DNA of 64,000 nucleotides from NCBI RefSeq assembly GCF_014203895.1, contig NZ_JACHJY010000001.1:434001-498000 (forward strand). The letters run 5' to 3'. The translations under genes were made by a program, and so were the position numbers. Under the pieces are notes generated by a model. It was not told the DNA's origin. It was given only the letters and a program-made list of their open reading frames with translations, and did no database searches. The DNA comes from Streptomyces nymphaeiformis. GTDB taxonomy: Bacteria; Actinomycetota; Actinomycetes; Streptomycetales; Streptomycetaceae. Shown piece by piece: positions 9,422 through 19,314 of this stretch (position 1 is its first letter; every line of letters begins with the position of its first letter).

Positions 9422-10086
9422 AGTTCAACCGCATCCTCCTCTCCGCCACCCTGATCGTGGTGGCCCTGGTCGTCCAGGTCTCCGTCCTCGCCCGCCTCCA
9501 ACTGCCCGGAGCCGTCCCCGACCTCGTCCTGCTCACCGTCGTCGGCCTCGCCCTCGTCTACGGACCCGTCAGCGGCTCCCTCATCGGCTTCACCGCCGGC
9601 CTCCTCTCCGACCTCGCCCCGCCCGCCGACCACGCCGCCGGCCGCTACGCCCTCGTGCTCTGCGTCATCGGCTACCTCGTCGGCCTCGCGAAGCCGGACA
9701 ACGGCCGGCTGACCTCCGCGGCCGGCCCCATGGCCACCGTCGTCGCCGCGGCCGTCGGCTCCACGCTCCTCTACGCGGGCGTCGGCGCCCTCGTCGGCGA
9801 CACCGCCGCCCGCCACGTCGGCCTCGGGTTCCTGCTGTTCACCGCGGTCGTGTACGACCTGCTCCTCGCACCCTTCACGGTGCCGCTCATCATGGCGATC
9901 GCCCGCCGCGCCGAGAACGACCCGCTCGCCGACGCCGGCGGCGGCAACGGCGCCGACGTCGCCTCCGGCTGGCTCTCCTCCGGCACGGGCCTGCGGATCG
10001 GCACCCAGCGCGGCGGCCTGCGCGTGAAGGCCGCGCGGAGCCGCGCCTCACGCGCCGGACGCATCAAGGGAGTCAAGCGACTGTGA
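9418..10086 (+). CDS. mreD: rod shape-determining protein MreD
   Basis: A 222-residue integral membrane protein with five hydrophobic segments, beginning FNRILLSATLIVVALVVQVS, and a basic, Gly-rich C-terminal tail of ~60 residues. MreD is part of the elongation complex with MreC and RodA. The GTG at 9418 overlaps the mreC stop in GTGA. The extended cytoplasmic tail is longer than in E. coli MreD. Confidence 0.93.
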   Translation: MKFNRILLSATLIVVALVVQVSVLARLQLPGAVPDLVLLTVVGLALVYGPVSGSLIGFTAGLLSDLAPPADHAAGRYALVLCVIGYLVGLAKPDNGRLTSAAGPMATVVAAAVGSTLLYAGVGALVGDTAARHVGLGFLLFTAVVYDLLLAPFTVPLIMAIARRAENDPLADAGGGNGADVASGWLSSGTGLRIGTQRGGLRVKAARSRASRAGRIKGVKRL

Positions 10087-10105
10087 CCGAGGGGACCCCG
10101 GCGGC

Positions 10106-12343
10106 ATGACCAACATCCCCGAGACCGGACGGACCCCCCGGGTCCAGATCCGACTCGTCGTCATCCAGATCCTCGTCTTCTCCCTGCTGCTCACCCTGGG
10201 GGGCCGGCTCTGGTACCTCCAGATCCGCAACGGCAAGGAGTACACGGACGAGGCGAAGAACAACCACGTCCAGCAGGTCGTCCAGCCCGCCGTCCGCGGC
10301 TCGCTCCTCGACGCCCGCGGCGTCCCGCTCGCCGACAACGAGACCCGGCTCGTGGTCTCCGCGTCCCGCACCGAGCTCATGAAGATGAAGGACCGCGGCA
10401 AGGGGGTCCTGACCCGGCTCGCCGACGTCCTCGACATGAAGCCCGACGAGGTCATCAACAAGATCCGGCTCTGCGACTCCAAGACGCCCAAGCCCTGCTG
10501 GAACGGTTCGCCCTACCAGCCGATCCCCGTCACCGACGAGGCCACCACCCAGCAGGCCCTCCAGATCCGCGAGCGCGCCGAGGACTTCCCCGGCATCACC
10601 GCCGAGCCCACCGCCGTCCGCCGCTACCCGGCCCCCGGCAAGTCCCGCACCTCGCAGGTCCTCGGCTACCTCTCGCCCGTCACCGACGGCGAGATCGAGA
10701 AGGCCAAGGACACCGACTCGCCGTTCCTCCGCTCCGACCAGGTCGGCCGCTCCGGCCTGGAGCGCACGTACGACAAGGAACTGCGCGGCAAGGCCGGCGT
10801 CACCCGCTACGAGGTCGACAACCTCGGCCGCGTCATCGGCCAGGCCAAGAGCGACCCCGCCGTCCCCGGCTCCAACGTCGTCACCTCCATCGACGCCCGC
10901 GTCCAGGCGGTCGCCGAATGGGAGCTGCACAACGCGATGGTGGAGGCCCGCAAGACCTTCGACAAGAACACCAACGAGAACTACAAGGCCGACGCCGGCG
11001 CCGTCGTCGTCATGGAGGCCAAGACCGGCCGCATCGTCGCCATGGCCTCGCAGCCCGACTACGACCCCAACGCCTGGGTCGGCGGCATCTCCGCCAAGGA
11101 CTACGCCGCCCTCACCGGCAAGGACTCCAACTTCCCGCTCCTCAACCGGGCCATCCAGGGCCAGGCCGCCCCCGGCTCGATCTTCAAGGTCATCTCGACC
11201 ACCGCCGCCGTCAACGCGGGCTACGACTTCGACGGCCGCTACCCGTGCACCAGTTCGTACTCCATCGGCAACCAGGTCTTCAAGAACTTCGAATCGCAGA
11301 ACCACGGCCCGATCTCGCTCGGACGCGCCCTCGAGGTCTCCTGCGACACCGTCTTCTACGCCCTCGCCCACCAGCAGTGGATCAAGGACGGCGGGATGAA
11401 GCCGAAGAAGAACCCGGGCGACTGGTTCTACAAGACCGCCCACCAGTTCGGCCTCGGCGCCGAGACCGGCATCGACCTCCCCAACGAGGTCTCCGGCCGC
11501 GTCCCCGACCGCCAGTGGAAGCAGAAGTTCTGGGAGGACAACAAGGACTGGTGGTGCAAGTACGGGAAGAAGGGCGGCACCTACGTCCAGCAGCTCTCGT
11601 ACGAGAACTGCCTCGAAGGCAACCTGATGCGCGCCGGTGACTCCGTCAACTACTCCATCGGACAGGGCGACACCCTCGTCACCCCCATCCAGATGGCCAC
11701 CATCTACTCCGCCATCTCCAACGGCGGCACCCTGTGGAACCCCACCGTCGGCAAGGCCGTCATCAGCCCCGACGGCAAGCGGGTGAACGAGATCGCGCCC
11801 AAGTCGCACGGCAAGCTGCCGTTCAACAAGGACACCCGCGACTTGATAGACGAAGCCCTCGCGGGTGTCGCCACCCGCGGTACGGCCGCCTGGCGATTCG
11901 GCGGCTGGCCGCAGGACAAGATCCCGATGCACGCCAAGACGGGTACCGCCGAGGTCTACGGCAAGCAGACGACCTCCTGGTTCGCCACGTACACCAAGGA
12001 CTACGCGATCGTCATGACGATCTCCCAGGGTGGTACGGGCTCCGGCGCCTCGGGCCCCGCCGTGCGCAACATCTACGACGCGCTCTACGGACTCGACGAC
12101 GCCGGCAACCAGGACCTGAAGCGGGCCCTGCTCCCGCAGCCGCAGAAGGCGCTGCCGAAGATCGAGGCCGACGGCTCCATCGACGCGCCGAAGATCGCGC
12201 CGTACGACCCCGAATCCCAGAAGGTCGACGAGACGAAGCCGAAGTCCGACGGCACCCAGCCGCCGGCCGACCCCGCGACGCCCACCAGGAAGCCGGACGA
12301 CAACCAGCTGGCGGGCCCGCCCGCCCACCGCGGGAGGCTCTGA
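10106..12343 (+). CDS. mrdA: penicillin-binding protein 2 (class B transpeptidase)
   Basis: PBP2 cross-links peptidoglycan in partnership with RodA. The 745-residue protein has an N-terminal membrane helix (VIQILVFSLLLTLGGRLWYL), a dimerisation/pedestal domain with RGSLLDARG, and a transpeptidase domain with the SxxK serine in PGSIFKV (Ser358), a downstream SCDT motif and KTGTAEVY. The C-terminus is a Pro/Asp/Lys-rich tail of ~80 residues beyond the catalytic domain. GAGGGGA precedes the ATG. mrdA is used by homology with E. coli PBP2. Confidence 0.95.
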   Translation: MTNIPETGRTPRVQIRLVVIQILVFSLLLTLGGRLWYLQIRNGKEYTDEAKNNHVQQVVQPAVRGSLLDARGVPLADNETRLVVSASRTELMKMKDRGKGVLTRLADVLDMKPDEVINKIRLCDSKTPKPCWNGSPYQPIPVTDEATTQQALQIRERAEDFPGITAEPTAVRRYPAPGKSRTSQVLGYLSPVTDGEIEKAKDTDSPFLRSDQVGRSGLERTYDKELRGKAGVTRYEVDNLGRVIGQAKSDPAVPGSNVVTSIDARVQAVAEWELHNAMVEARKTFDKNTNENYKADAGAVVVMEAKTGRIVAMASQPDYDPNAWVGGISAKDYAALTGKDSNFPLLNRAIQGQAAPGSIFKVISTTAAVNAGYDFDGRYPCTSSYSIGNQVFKNFESQNHGPISLGRALEVSCDTVFYALAHQQWIKDGGMKPKKNPGDWFYKTAHQFGLGAETGIDLPNEVSGRVPDRQWKQKFWEDNKDWWCKYGKKGGTYVQQLSYENCLEGNLMRAGDSVNYSIGQGDTLVTPIQMATIYSAISNGGTLWNPTVGKAVISPDGKRVNEIAPKSHGKLPFNKDTRDLIDEALAGVATRGTAAWRFGGWPQDKIPMHAKTGTAEVYGKQTTSWFATYTKDYAIVMTISQGGTGSGASGPAVRNIYDALYGLDDAGNQDLKRALLPQPQKALPKIEADGSIDAPKIAPYDPESQKVDETKPKSDGTQPPADPATPTRKPDDNQLAGPPAHRGRL

Positions 12344-12347
12344 ACCG

Positions 12348-13547
12348 ATGACCGCACCCCACGGCTTCTCCGTCTCCCGGTACGCACCCGAGCGCGGCAC
12401 CCTCGCCAAGCTGGCCGCCCGCGACTCGGTGCTCCGCCGGCTCGACTGGCCCATACTGCTGTCGGCGCTCGCCCTCTCCGGCATCGGTTCGCTGCTCGTC
12501 TGGTCCGCCACCCGCGGCCGCACCGAGCTCAACCAGGGCGACCCGTACTACTTCCTGTTCCGGCACCTGCTCAACACCGGCATCGGCCTCGCCCTGATGA
12601 TCGGCACGATCTGGCTCGGCCACCGCACCCTGCGCGGCGCGGTGCCGATCCTCTACGGCCTCTCGATCGTGCTGATCCTCGCCGTCCTCACCCCGCTCGG
12701 CGCCACCATCAACGGCGCCCACGCGTGGATCGTCGTCGGCGGCGGCTTCTCCCTCCAGCCCAGCGAGTTCGTGAAGATCACGATCATCCTGGTCATGGCG
12801 GTGCTGCTCGCCGCCAAGGTCGACGCCGGCGACCAGCTCCACCCCGACCACCGCACCGTCGCCAAGGCCCTCGGCCTGGCCGCGCTCCCCATGGGCATCG
12901 TCATGCTGATGCCCGACCTCGGGTCCGTGATGGTCATGGCGGTCATCGTCCTCGGCGTGCTCCTCGCCTCAGGCGCCTCCAACCGCTGGGTCCTCGGCCT
13001 CATCGGCGCCGGCGTCCTCGGCGCGGTCCTCGTCACCGCGCTCGGCATGCTCGACGAGTACCAGATCAACCGCTTCGCGGCCTTCGCCAACCCCGACCTC
13101 GACCCCGCCGGCGTCGGCTACAACACCAACCAGGCCCGCATCGCCATCGGCTCCGGCGGCCTCCTCGGCGCGGGCCTCTTCAAGGGCTCGCAGACGACCG
13201 GCCAGTTCGTCCCCGAACAGCAGACCGACTTCGTCTTCACGGTCGCCGGCGAGGAACTCGGCTTCGTCGGCGCCGGCCTGATCCTCGTCCTGCTCGGCGT
13301 CATCCTCTGGCGCTCCTGCCGGATCGCCCGCGAGACCACCGAGCTCTACGGCACGATCGTCGCGGCCGGCATCATCGCCTGGTTCGCCTTCCAGTCCTTC
13401 GAGAACATCGGCATGACCCTCGGCATCATGCCGGTCGCCGGCCTGCCGCTGCCGTTCGTCTCCTACGGCGGCTCGTCGATGTTCGCCGTATGGGTGGCGA
13501 TCGGACTCCTCCAGTCGATTCGCGTACAACGCCCGATGACGGCCTGA
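12348..13547 (+). CDS. rodA: RodA/SEDS peptidoglycan glycosyltransferase
   Basis: SEDS proteins polymerise lipid II into glycan chains. The 399-residue protein has about ten membrane helices and the family motifs GANGW-like GATINGAHAWI, LQPSEFVKI, MLMPDLGSVMV, and the C-terminal GIMPVAGLPLPFVSYGGSS. The Streptomyces orthologue was named sfr. It starts four bases after the mrdA stop, closing the mre operon. The product acts with PBP2 as the matched polymerase and cross-linker. Confidence 0.95.
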   Translation: MTAPHGFSVSRYAPERGTLAKLAARDSVLRRLDWPILLSALALSGIGSLLVWSATRGRTELNQGDPYYFLFRHLLNTGIGLALMIGTIWLGHRTLRGAVPILYGLSIVLILAVLTPLGATINGAHAWIVVGGGFSLQPSEFVKITIILVMAVLLAAKVDAGDQLHPDHRTVAKALGLAALPMGIVMLMPDLGSVMVMAVIVLGVLLASGASNRWVLGLIGAGVLGAVLVTALGMLDEYQINRFAAFANPDLDPAGVGYNTNQARIAIGSGGLLGAGLFKGSQTTGQFVPEQQTDFVFTVAGEELGFVGAGLILVLLGVILWRSCRIARETTELYGTIVAAGIIAWFAFQSFENIGMTLGIMPVAGLPLPFVSYGGSSMFAVWVAIGLLQSIRVQRPMTA

Positions 13548-13554
13548 CCACGAC

Positions 13555-13560
13555 TAGATT
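13555..13560 (+). promoter_or_regulatory. -10 box of a leaderless CYTH-CHAD promoter
   Basis: TAGATT lies at -12 to -7 relative to the ATG at 13567. The GAGG at 13562 is too close to the start to act as a ribosome site. Confidence 0.6.
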
Positions 13561-13566
13561 CGAGGT

Positions 13567-15384
13567 ATGGCCGAGACGAAACGCGAGATCGAGCGGAAGT
13601 ACGAAGCCACGGGGGAGACTCCGCTGCCGGACCTCACCCGGGTCGCCGGGGTGGCGGAGGTCGTCGACGAAGGCGTCATGGAACTCGACGCCGTCTACCA
13701 CGACACCCCCGACCTCCGGCTCGCGGCGGACGCGGTCACCCTCCGCCGCCGCACCGGTGGGAGCGACGCCGGCTGGCACGTGAAGTTCCCCGTCGCCGCC
13801 GGAATCCGCGACGAGATCAGAGCCCCGCTGAGCGACACCCTGCCGGGTGAGCTCGCGGGGCTCCTGCGTTCCCGCGTCCGGCACGCCGAGATCGTCCCCG
13901 TCGTCCGGCTCCGCTCCGCGCGCGACGTCCGCCGCCTGCTCGCCGCCGACGGCACCCTCCTCGCCGAACTCTCCGTCGACACGGTCCACGCCGAACGCCT
14001 GCCCTCGGGTGCGGTGGCCACCTGGACCGAGATCGAGGTGGAACTCGCCGACGACGTCGACGACCCCGCCCTCCTGGACGCCATCGAGAAACGCCTCGAG
14101 AAGGCGGGCATCCACCCGTCGGACGCACCGTCGAAACTGGCCCGCGCCCTGGCGGAGACGGGGCCGGCACCCGAGGCGGCTCCCACCGCCGGGGAACCGG
14201 GGAAGGCCGGGAAGCCCGGGAAGGCCGGGAAGGCCGGGGAATCCGGGGGAGCGGGGGAGCGCGGCACCGCCGGGAAGCCCTCCTCCGGCGGGACCTCCGG
14301 CACCGCTGGGAAGCCCGGCACCGCCGCGACCTCCGGCACCGCCGGGAAGCCCTCCTCCGCCGCGACCTCCGGCACCGCAGGGAAGCCCGGCTCCGGCGGG
14401 ACCTCCGGCACCGCCGGGAAGCCCGGCTCCGGCGGGACCTCCGGCACCGCCGGGAAGCCCGGCTCCGGCGGGACCTCCGGCACGTCCGGCGCCCCTGCCG
14501 GTACCGCCGGTGCCGCCGTGCTCGTCTACGTGCGGGAGCAGGCCGACGCGATCGTCGCGCTCGACCCCGCCGTCAGGCGTGACCTGCCCGACGCCGTCCA
14601 CCAGCTGCGGGTCGCCTGCCGGCGGATGCGCAGCGCCTTCAAGACCTACCGCCGGGTCCTCGACCGGACCGTCACCGACCCGGTCGGCGACGAGCTGAAG
14701 TGGCTCGCCGGGGAGCTCGGCGTCGCCCGCGACCAGGAGGTCCTCGACGCCCGCCTGCGCGCCCGCCTCGCCGACCTGCCCCCCACCCTCACCCTCGGCC
14801 CGGTCGAGGCCCGGCTGCGCCGCCGCGGCGCCGCTCGCGCCGAGGACGCCCGGCGCCGGGCCCTCGAAGCCCTCGACTCCGACCGCCACCTCGCCCTCCT
14901 CGACACCCTCCACGCGCTCCTCGCAGACCCGCCGCTGCGCAAGGCTGCCCGCCGCGACGCCCGCAGGGTCCTCGCCAAGGCCGTCCGCAAGGACCACGAC
15001 CGCCTCGGCGGCCGGATCGAGCACGCCCTCGCCCTCGACCCCGGCCACGAACGCGACCTCGCCCTCCACGAGGCCCGCAAGGCCGCCAAGCGCGCCCGCT
15101 ACGCCGCCGAGGCGGCCCGCCCCACCCTCGGCAAGCCCGCCAAGAAGCTCGGCAAACGCGTCAAGGCCGTCCAGAGCCTCCTCGGCGAACACCAGGACTC
15201 CGTCGTGGCCCGCGCCGCCCTCCGGGAGTTCGCGATCCAGTCCCACGGCGCCGGCGAATCGGCCTTCACCTGGGGACTTCTCTACGGCCGCGAGGAGGCG
15301 GCCGCCGCCGCGACCGAGCGGGAGCTGCCCGGGGTCTGGGCCCGTGCCGCGGGCCCGGAACTCACGGCGGCGCTGACCCGCTGA
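13567..15384 (+). CDS. CYTH-CHAD domain protein with collagen-like linker
   Basis: The N-terminal ~200 residues form a CYTH triphosphate-tunnel domain with the signature ExExK (E7, E9, K11 in REIERKY). The C-terminal ~280 residues are a CHAD domain, an all-alpha module rich in conserved His and Arg/Lys (VHQLRVACRRMRS, ALHEARKAAKRARYAAE) that binds polyphosphate. Such proteins are thought to act in phosphate or polyphosphate metabolism. Between the domains, residues ~209-317 form an unusual Gly-X-Y linker built partly from six 12-residue repeats of GTAGKPGSGGTS type. The start is set by a leaderless promoter. It begins 20 bases after rodA but is transcribed separately. Confidence 0.9.
   Translation: MAETKREIERKYEATGETPLPDLTRVAGVAEVVDEGVMELDAVYHDTPDLRLAADAVTLRRRTGGSDAGWHVKFPVAAGIRDEIRAPLSDTLPGELAGLLRSRVRHAEIVPVVRLRSARDVRRLLAADGTLLAELSVDTVHAERLPSGAVATWTEIEVELADDVDDPALLDAIEKRLEKAGIHPSDAPSKLARALAETGPAPEAAPTAGEPGKAGKPGKAGKAGESGGAGERGTAGKPSSGGTSGTAGKPGTAATSGTAGKPSSAATSGTAGKPGSGGTSGTAGKPGSGGTSGTAGKPGSGGTSGTSGAPAGTAGAAVLVYVREQADAIVALDPAVRRDLPDAVHQLRVACRRMRSAFKTYRRVLDRTVTDPVGDELKWLAGELGVARDQEVLDARLRARLADLPPTLTLGPVEARLRRRGAARAEDARRRALEALDSDRHLALLDTLHALLADPPLRKAARRDARRVLAKAVRKDHDRLGGRIEHALALDPGHERDLALHEARKAAKRARYAAEAARPTLGKPAKKLGKRVKAVQSLLGEHQDSVVARAALREFAIQSHGAGESAFTWGLLYGREEAAAAATERELPGVWARAAGPELTAALTR
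14263..14478 (+). repeat. six tandem 36-bp repeats encoding Gly-X-Y
   Basis: Units start at 14263, 14299, 14335, 14371, 14407 and 14443. Each encodes a 12-residue variant of GTAGKPGSGGTS. The last three units are nearly identical, which suggests recent expansion or slippage. They lie inside the CYTH-CHAD gene. Confidence 0.9.
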
Positions 15385-15393
15385 GCACCGGGG

Positions 15394-15399
15394 TACGCT
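15394..15399 (+). promoter_or_regulatory. probable -10 box for the radical-SAM gene
   Basis: TACGCT lies 43 bp upstream of the ATG at 15437 and predicts a leader of about 30 nt. A GAAGG ribosome site follows at 15425. Confidence 0.4.
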
Positions 15400-15436
15400 T
15401 GAGAGTCGCCCCCCTGCCAGCTCACGAAGGTTCGAG

Positions 15437-17368
<1,932 letters not shown>

Positions 17369-17377
17369 CGCTTGAGT

Positions 17378-17415
17378 GACGGCCCGGCGAAGGGGAAACC
17401 CTTCGCCGGGCCGTC
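17378..17415 (+). terminator. strong terminator after the radical-SAM gene
   Basis: A perfect 17-bp stem (GACGGCCCGGCGAAGGG and its complement) closes on a GAAA tetraloop. It ends 14 bases before the ATG of the next gene. Confidence 0.85.
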
Positions 17416-17429
17416 GCGTCATTTCCGGC

Positions 17430-18092
17430 ATGAACACGGAGAAGACCAGGTCGCAGCCCCAGAACGAGCCCGCGGGGTGCCTCACAGGGGTGGCGCGGGC
17501 CATCGCCCTGGTGGTCGTCCTGCCGGTGCGGCTGGTCTGGGACGCGCTCGGCTGGTGCCTGAAGCAGCTGTGGCGCTGGGTCCTCGCCCCGGTCGGGCGG
17601 GCCCTCGGGTGGCTGATCCATTACCTGGTCGTCGTTCCGTTGCGGTTCCTGTGGGAGTGGGTGCTCGCGCCGGTCGGGCGGGCCCTCTGGTGGGTGATCG
17701 ACCTGCTGGTCGTCACGCCCCTGAAGTGGCTCGGGCGCTGGGTGCTGCTCCCCGTCGCCAAGGCCGTCTGGTGGGTCGTCGACCTGCTGCTCGTCACCCC
17801 GCTGACCTGGCTCTGGCGGTACGTGCTCGCGCCCGTCGGCCGGGCGGTCGGCGTCGCGGTCGCCTGGGCCTGGGGAGTGGCCGGCCGGATCTCGCGGGCC
17901 CTCGGGCGCGCCGTCGGTTGGGTGCTGTGGAACCTGGTCGGGCGGCCCCTCGCCTGGACGTACCGGGTGGTCCTCACGCCCGTCGGCCACTGGCTGCGCA
18001 CCTGGGTGTGGGCGCCCGTCTCCGCCGCCGCCCGGGCCGTCCGCGCCGCCGCCCGCGAGGTGCGCCTCGCCCTCTTCGGCGGATCGCGCTGA
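17430..18092 (+). CDS. tryptophan-rich repetitive membrane protein, unknown function
   Basis: A 220-residue protein that I cannot assign. It is made of tandem ~33-residue amphipathic/hydrophobic units sharing WxWVLAPVGRALxWxI, then hydrophobic residues ending LVVxPL. Successive cores are WRWVLAPVGRALGWLI, WEWVLAPVGRALWWVI, GRWVLLPVAKAVWWVV and WRYVLAPVGRAVGVAV. It is very rich in Trp, Val, Leu and Arg with almost no acidic residues, suggesting membrane association. The ATG at 17430 is chosen over a GTG at 17376, which would place the terminator hairpin inside the coding sequence; no clear ribosome site is visible. It separates the usual TIGR03960/TIGR03936 pair. Confidence 0.7.
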   Translation: MNTEKTRSQPQNEPAGCLTGVARAIALVVVLPVRLVWDALGWCLKQLWRWVLAPVGRALGWLIHYLVVVPLRFLWEWVLAPVGRALWWVIDLLVVTPLKWLGRWVLLPVAKAVWWVVDLLLVTPLTWLWRYVLAPVGRAVGVAVAWAWGVAGRISRALGRAVGWVLWNLVGRPLAWTYRVVLTPVGHWLRTWVWAPVSAAARAVRAAAREVRLALFGGSR

Positions 18093-18174
18093 CCGAGCCC
18101 GGGGAACCGGAGGCGGCCCGGGCGCGTACTCTGGGTAGTACAACGAACGTCCCCGGCGTGGCGCCCGCCCCCGA

Positions 18175-18203
18175 GATCTCCCCGCGGAAGCGGGGGTGAA
18201 CCG
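18175..18203 (+). repeat. solitary sequence resembling a type I-E CRISPR repeat
   Basis: A 29-nt stretch has the 6-bp stem CCCCGC-GGAA-GCGGGG followed by GTGAACCG, the layout of actinobacterial type I-E repeats as I remember them (about 23 of 29 positions). There is no second copy within the next 100 bp, so it is not an array. Confidence 0.35.
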
Positions 18204-18276
18204 GGCGGGACCCCCAGGGCCCGTACATCTCGTGGACGGCGCCAGCCGCGCCGCCCCGCATCGAGGAGAAGAACCA

Positions 18277-19080
18277 CTGGGCAAGCGACAGCCCGAAGGC
18301 CCGCCGCCCGCACCGGCGGTGCAGCGCATCCGACTGCGCTACACCAAGCGCGGCCGCCTCCGGTTCACCAGCCACCGTGACTTCCAGCGCGCCTTCGAGC
18401 GTGCGCTGCGCCGTGCCGAGGTGCCCATGGCGTACTCGGCGGGCTTCACCCCGCACCCGAAGGTGTCGTACGCCAACGCCGCCCCGACGGGCACGGGCTC
18501 CGAGGCCGAGTACCTGGAGATCGCGCTCACCGAGGCGCGTGACCCGGAGACCCTGCGGGTCCTGCTCGACGAGTCCCTCCCGGCAGGCCTCGACATCACC
18601 GACGCCGTCGAGGCCCGCACCTCGGGTCTCGCCGACCGGCTCACCGCCTCCGTGTGGGAGCTGCGGCTCGAAGGCGTCACGGTCGAGGACGCCGAGAAGG
18701 CCGTCGAGACGTTTCTCGCGGCCGAGACGGTGGAAGTACAGCGCAAGACCAAGAACGGAGTCCGCACCTTCGACGCCCGTTCCGCCGTCACCGAGCTGAC
18801 GGCCGCCCGTCCCCAGGGCGATCCCCAGGGTGATAGGCCGCTCGACAGCGCCTGTGCGATACTGCGGCTGGTTGTTCGGCACGTGACACCTGCCGTGCGA
18901 CCCGACGACGTCCTGTCCGGTCTCCGAGCTGTGGCCGACCTGGCGCCGCCGGTCCCCGCTGCGGTGACCAGGCTGGCGCAGGGGCTCTTCGACGAGGAGT
19001 CCGGCACGGTGACCGACCCGCTCGCGCCCGACCGCGAGGCAGTTGCCTCAGCGACGGCGCCGGGTGCCGGTTCCGCGTAG
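18277..19080 (+). CDS. TIGR03936 family radical-SAM-associated protein (probable CTG start)
   Basis: The 267-residue protein belongs to the family of DUF2344 proteins paired with TIGR03960 radical-SAM enzymes. Conserved segments are RIRLRYTKRGRLRFTSHRDF and YSAGFTPHPKVSYANAAPTG near the N-terminus. I place the start at CTG 18277 because GAGGAG sits eight bases upstream and GKRQPEG follows as a plausible N-terminus. The alternative GTG at 18196 adds 27 residues, has no ribosome site and lies in a hairpin. TACTCT at 18127 could be the -10 box. rne lies downstream after a 234-bp gap. Confidence 0.85.
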   Translation: MGKRQPEGPPPAPAVQRIRLRYTKRGRLRFTSHRDFQRAFERALRRAEVPMAYSAGFTPHPKVSYANAAPTGTGSEAEYLEIALTEARDPETLRVLLDESLPAGLDITDAVEARTSGLADRLTASVWELRLEGVTVEDAEKAVETFLAAETVEVQRKTKNGVRTFDARSAVTELTAARPQGDPQGDRPLDSACAILRLVVRHVTPAVRPDDVLSGLRAVADLAPPVPAAVTRLAQGLFDEESGTVTDPLAPDREAVASATAPGAGSA

Positions 19081-19230
19081 GGAGCGGTCGTCGTAGCGCC
19101 GCCCTGGTACTCGGGAGCCACCTGGGTCGGGCAGCGCACTGACCAGGAGACTTTCGCCAGGCCGTCCGCACAGGGCGTACGGAACCGGCGAGCCAGACAT
19201 AGAGCTCCCGTGCGGCGCCCGCGCCCCGGA

Positions 19231-19266
19231 CGGCGGCACCGCGCCACAGGCGCGACCGTGCCGCCG
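19231..19266 (+). promoter_or_regulatory. long hairpin in the rne 5' leader
   Basis: A 9-bp stem (CGGCGGCAC with GTGCCGCCG) continues past a 3-nt bulge into a 6-bp stem (CGCGCC with GGCGCG) and an ACA loop. It lies 49-84 bases before the rne start in a 234-bp gene-free leader. The E. coli rne leader mediates autoregulation; here that is only inferred. Confidence 0.45.
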
Positions 19267-19314
19267 GACCGGAACCAGGCGCGGCGCCCGGGAGCGTGAC
19301 GGGAGAAACCCCGC

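Noticed and set aside
18175..18276. A CRISPR array
   Set aside because: Only one repeat-like unit is present; no second copy is found at a spacer distance.
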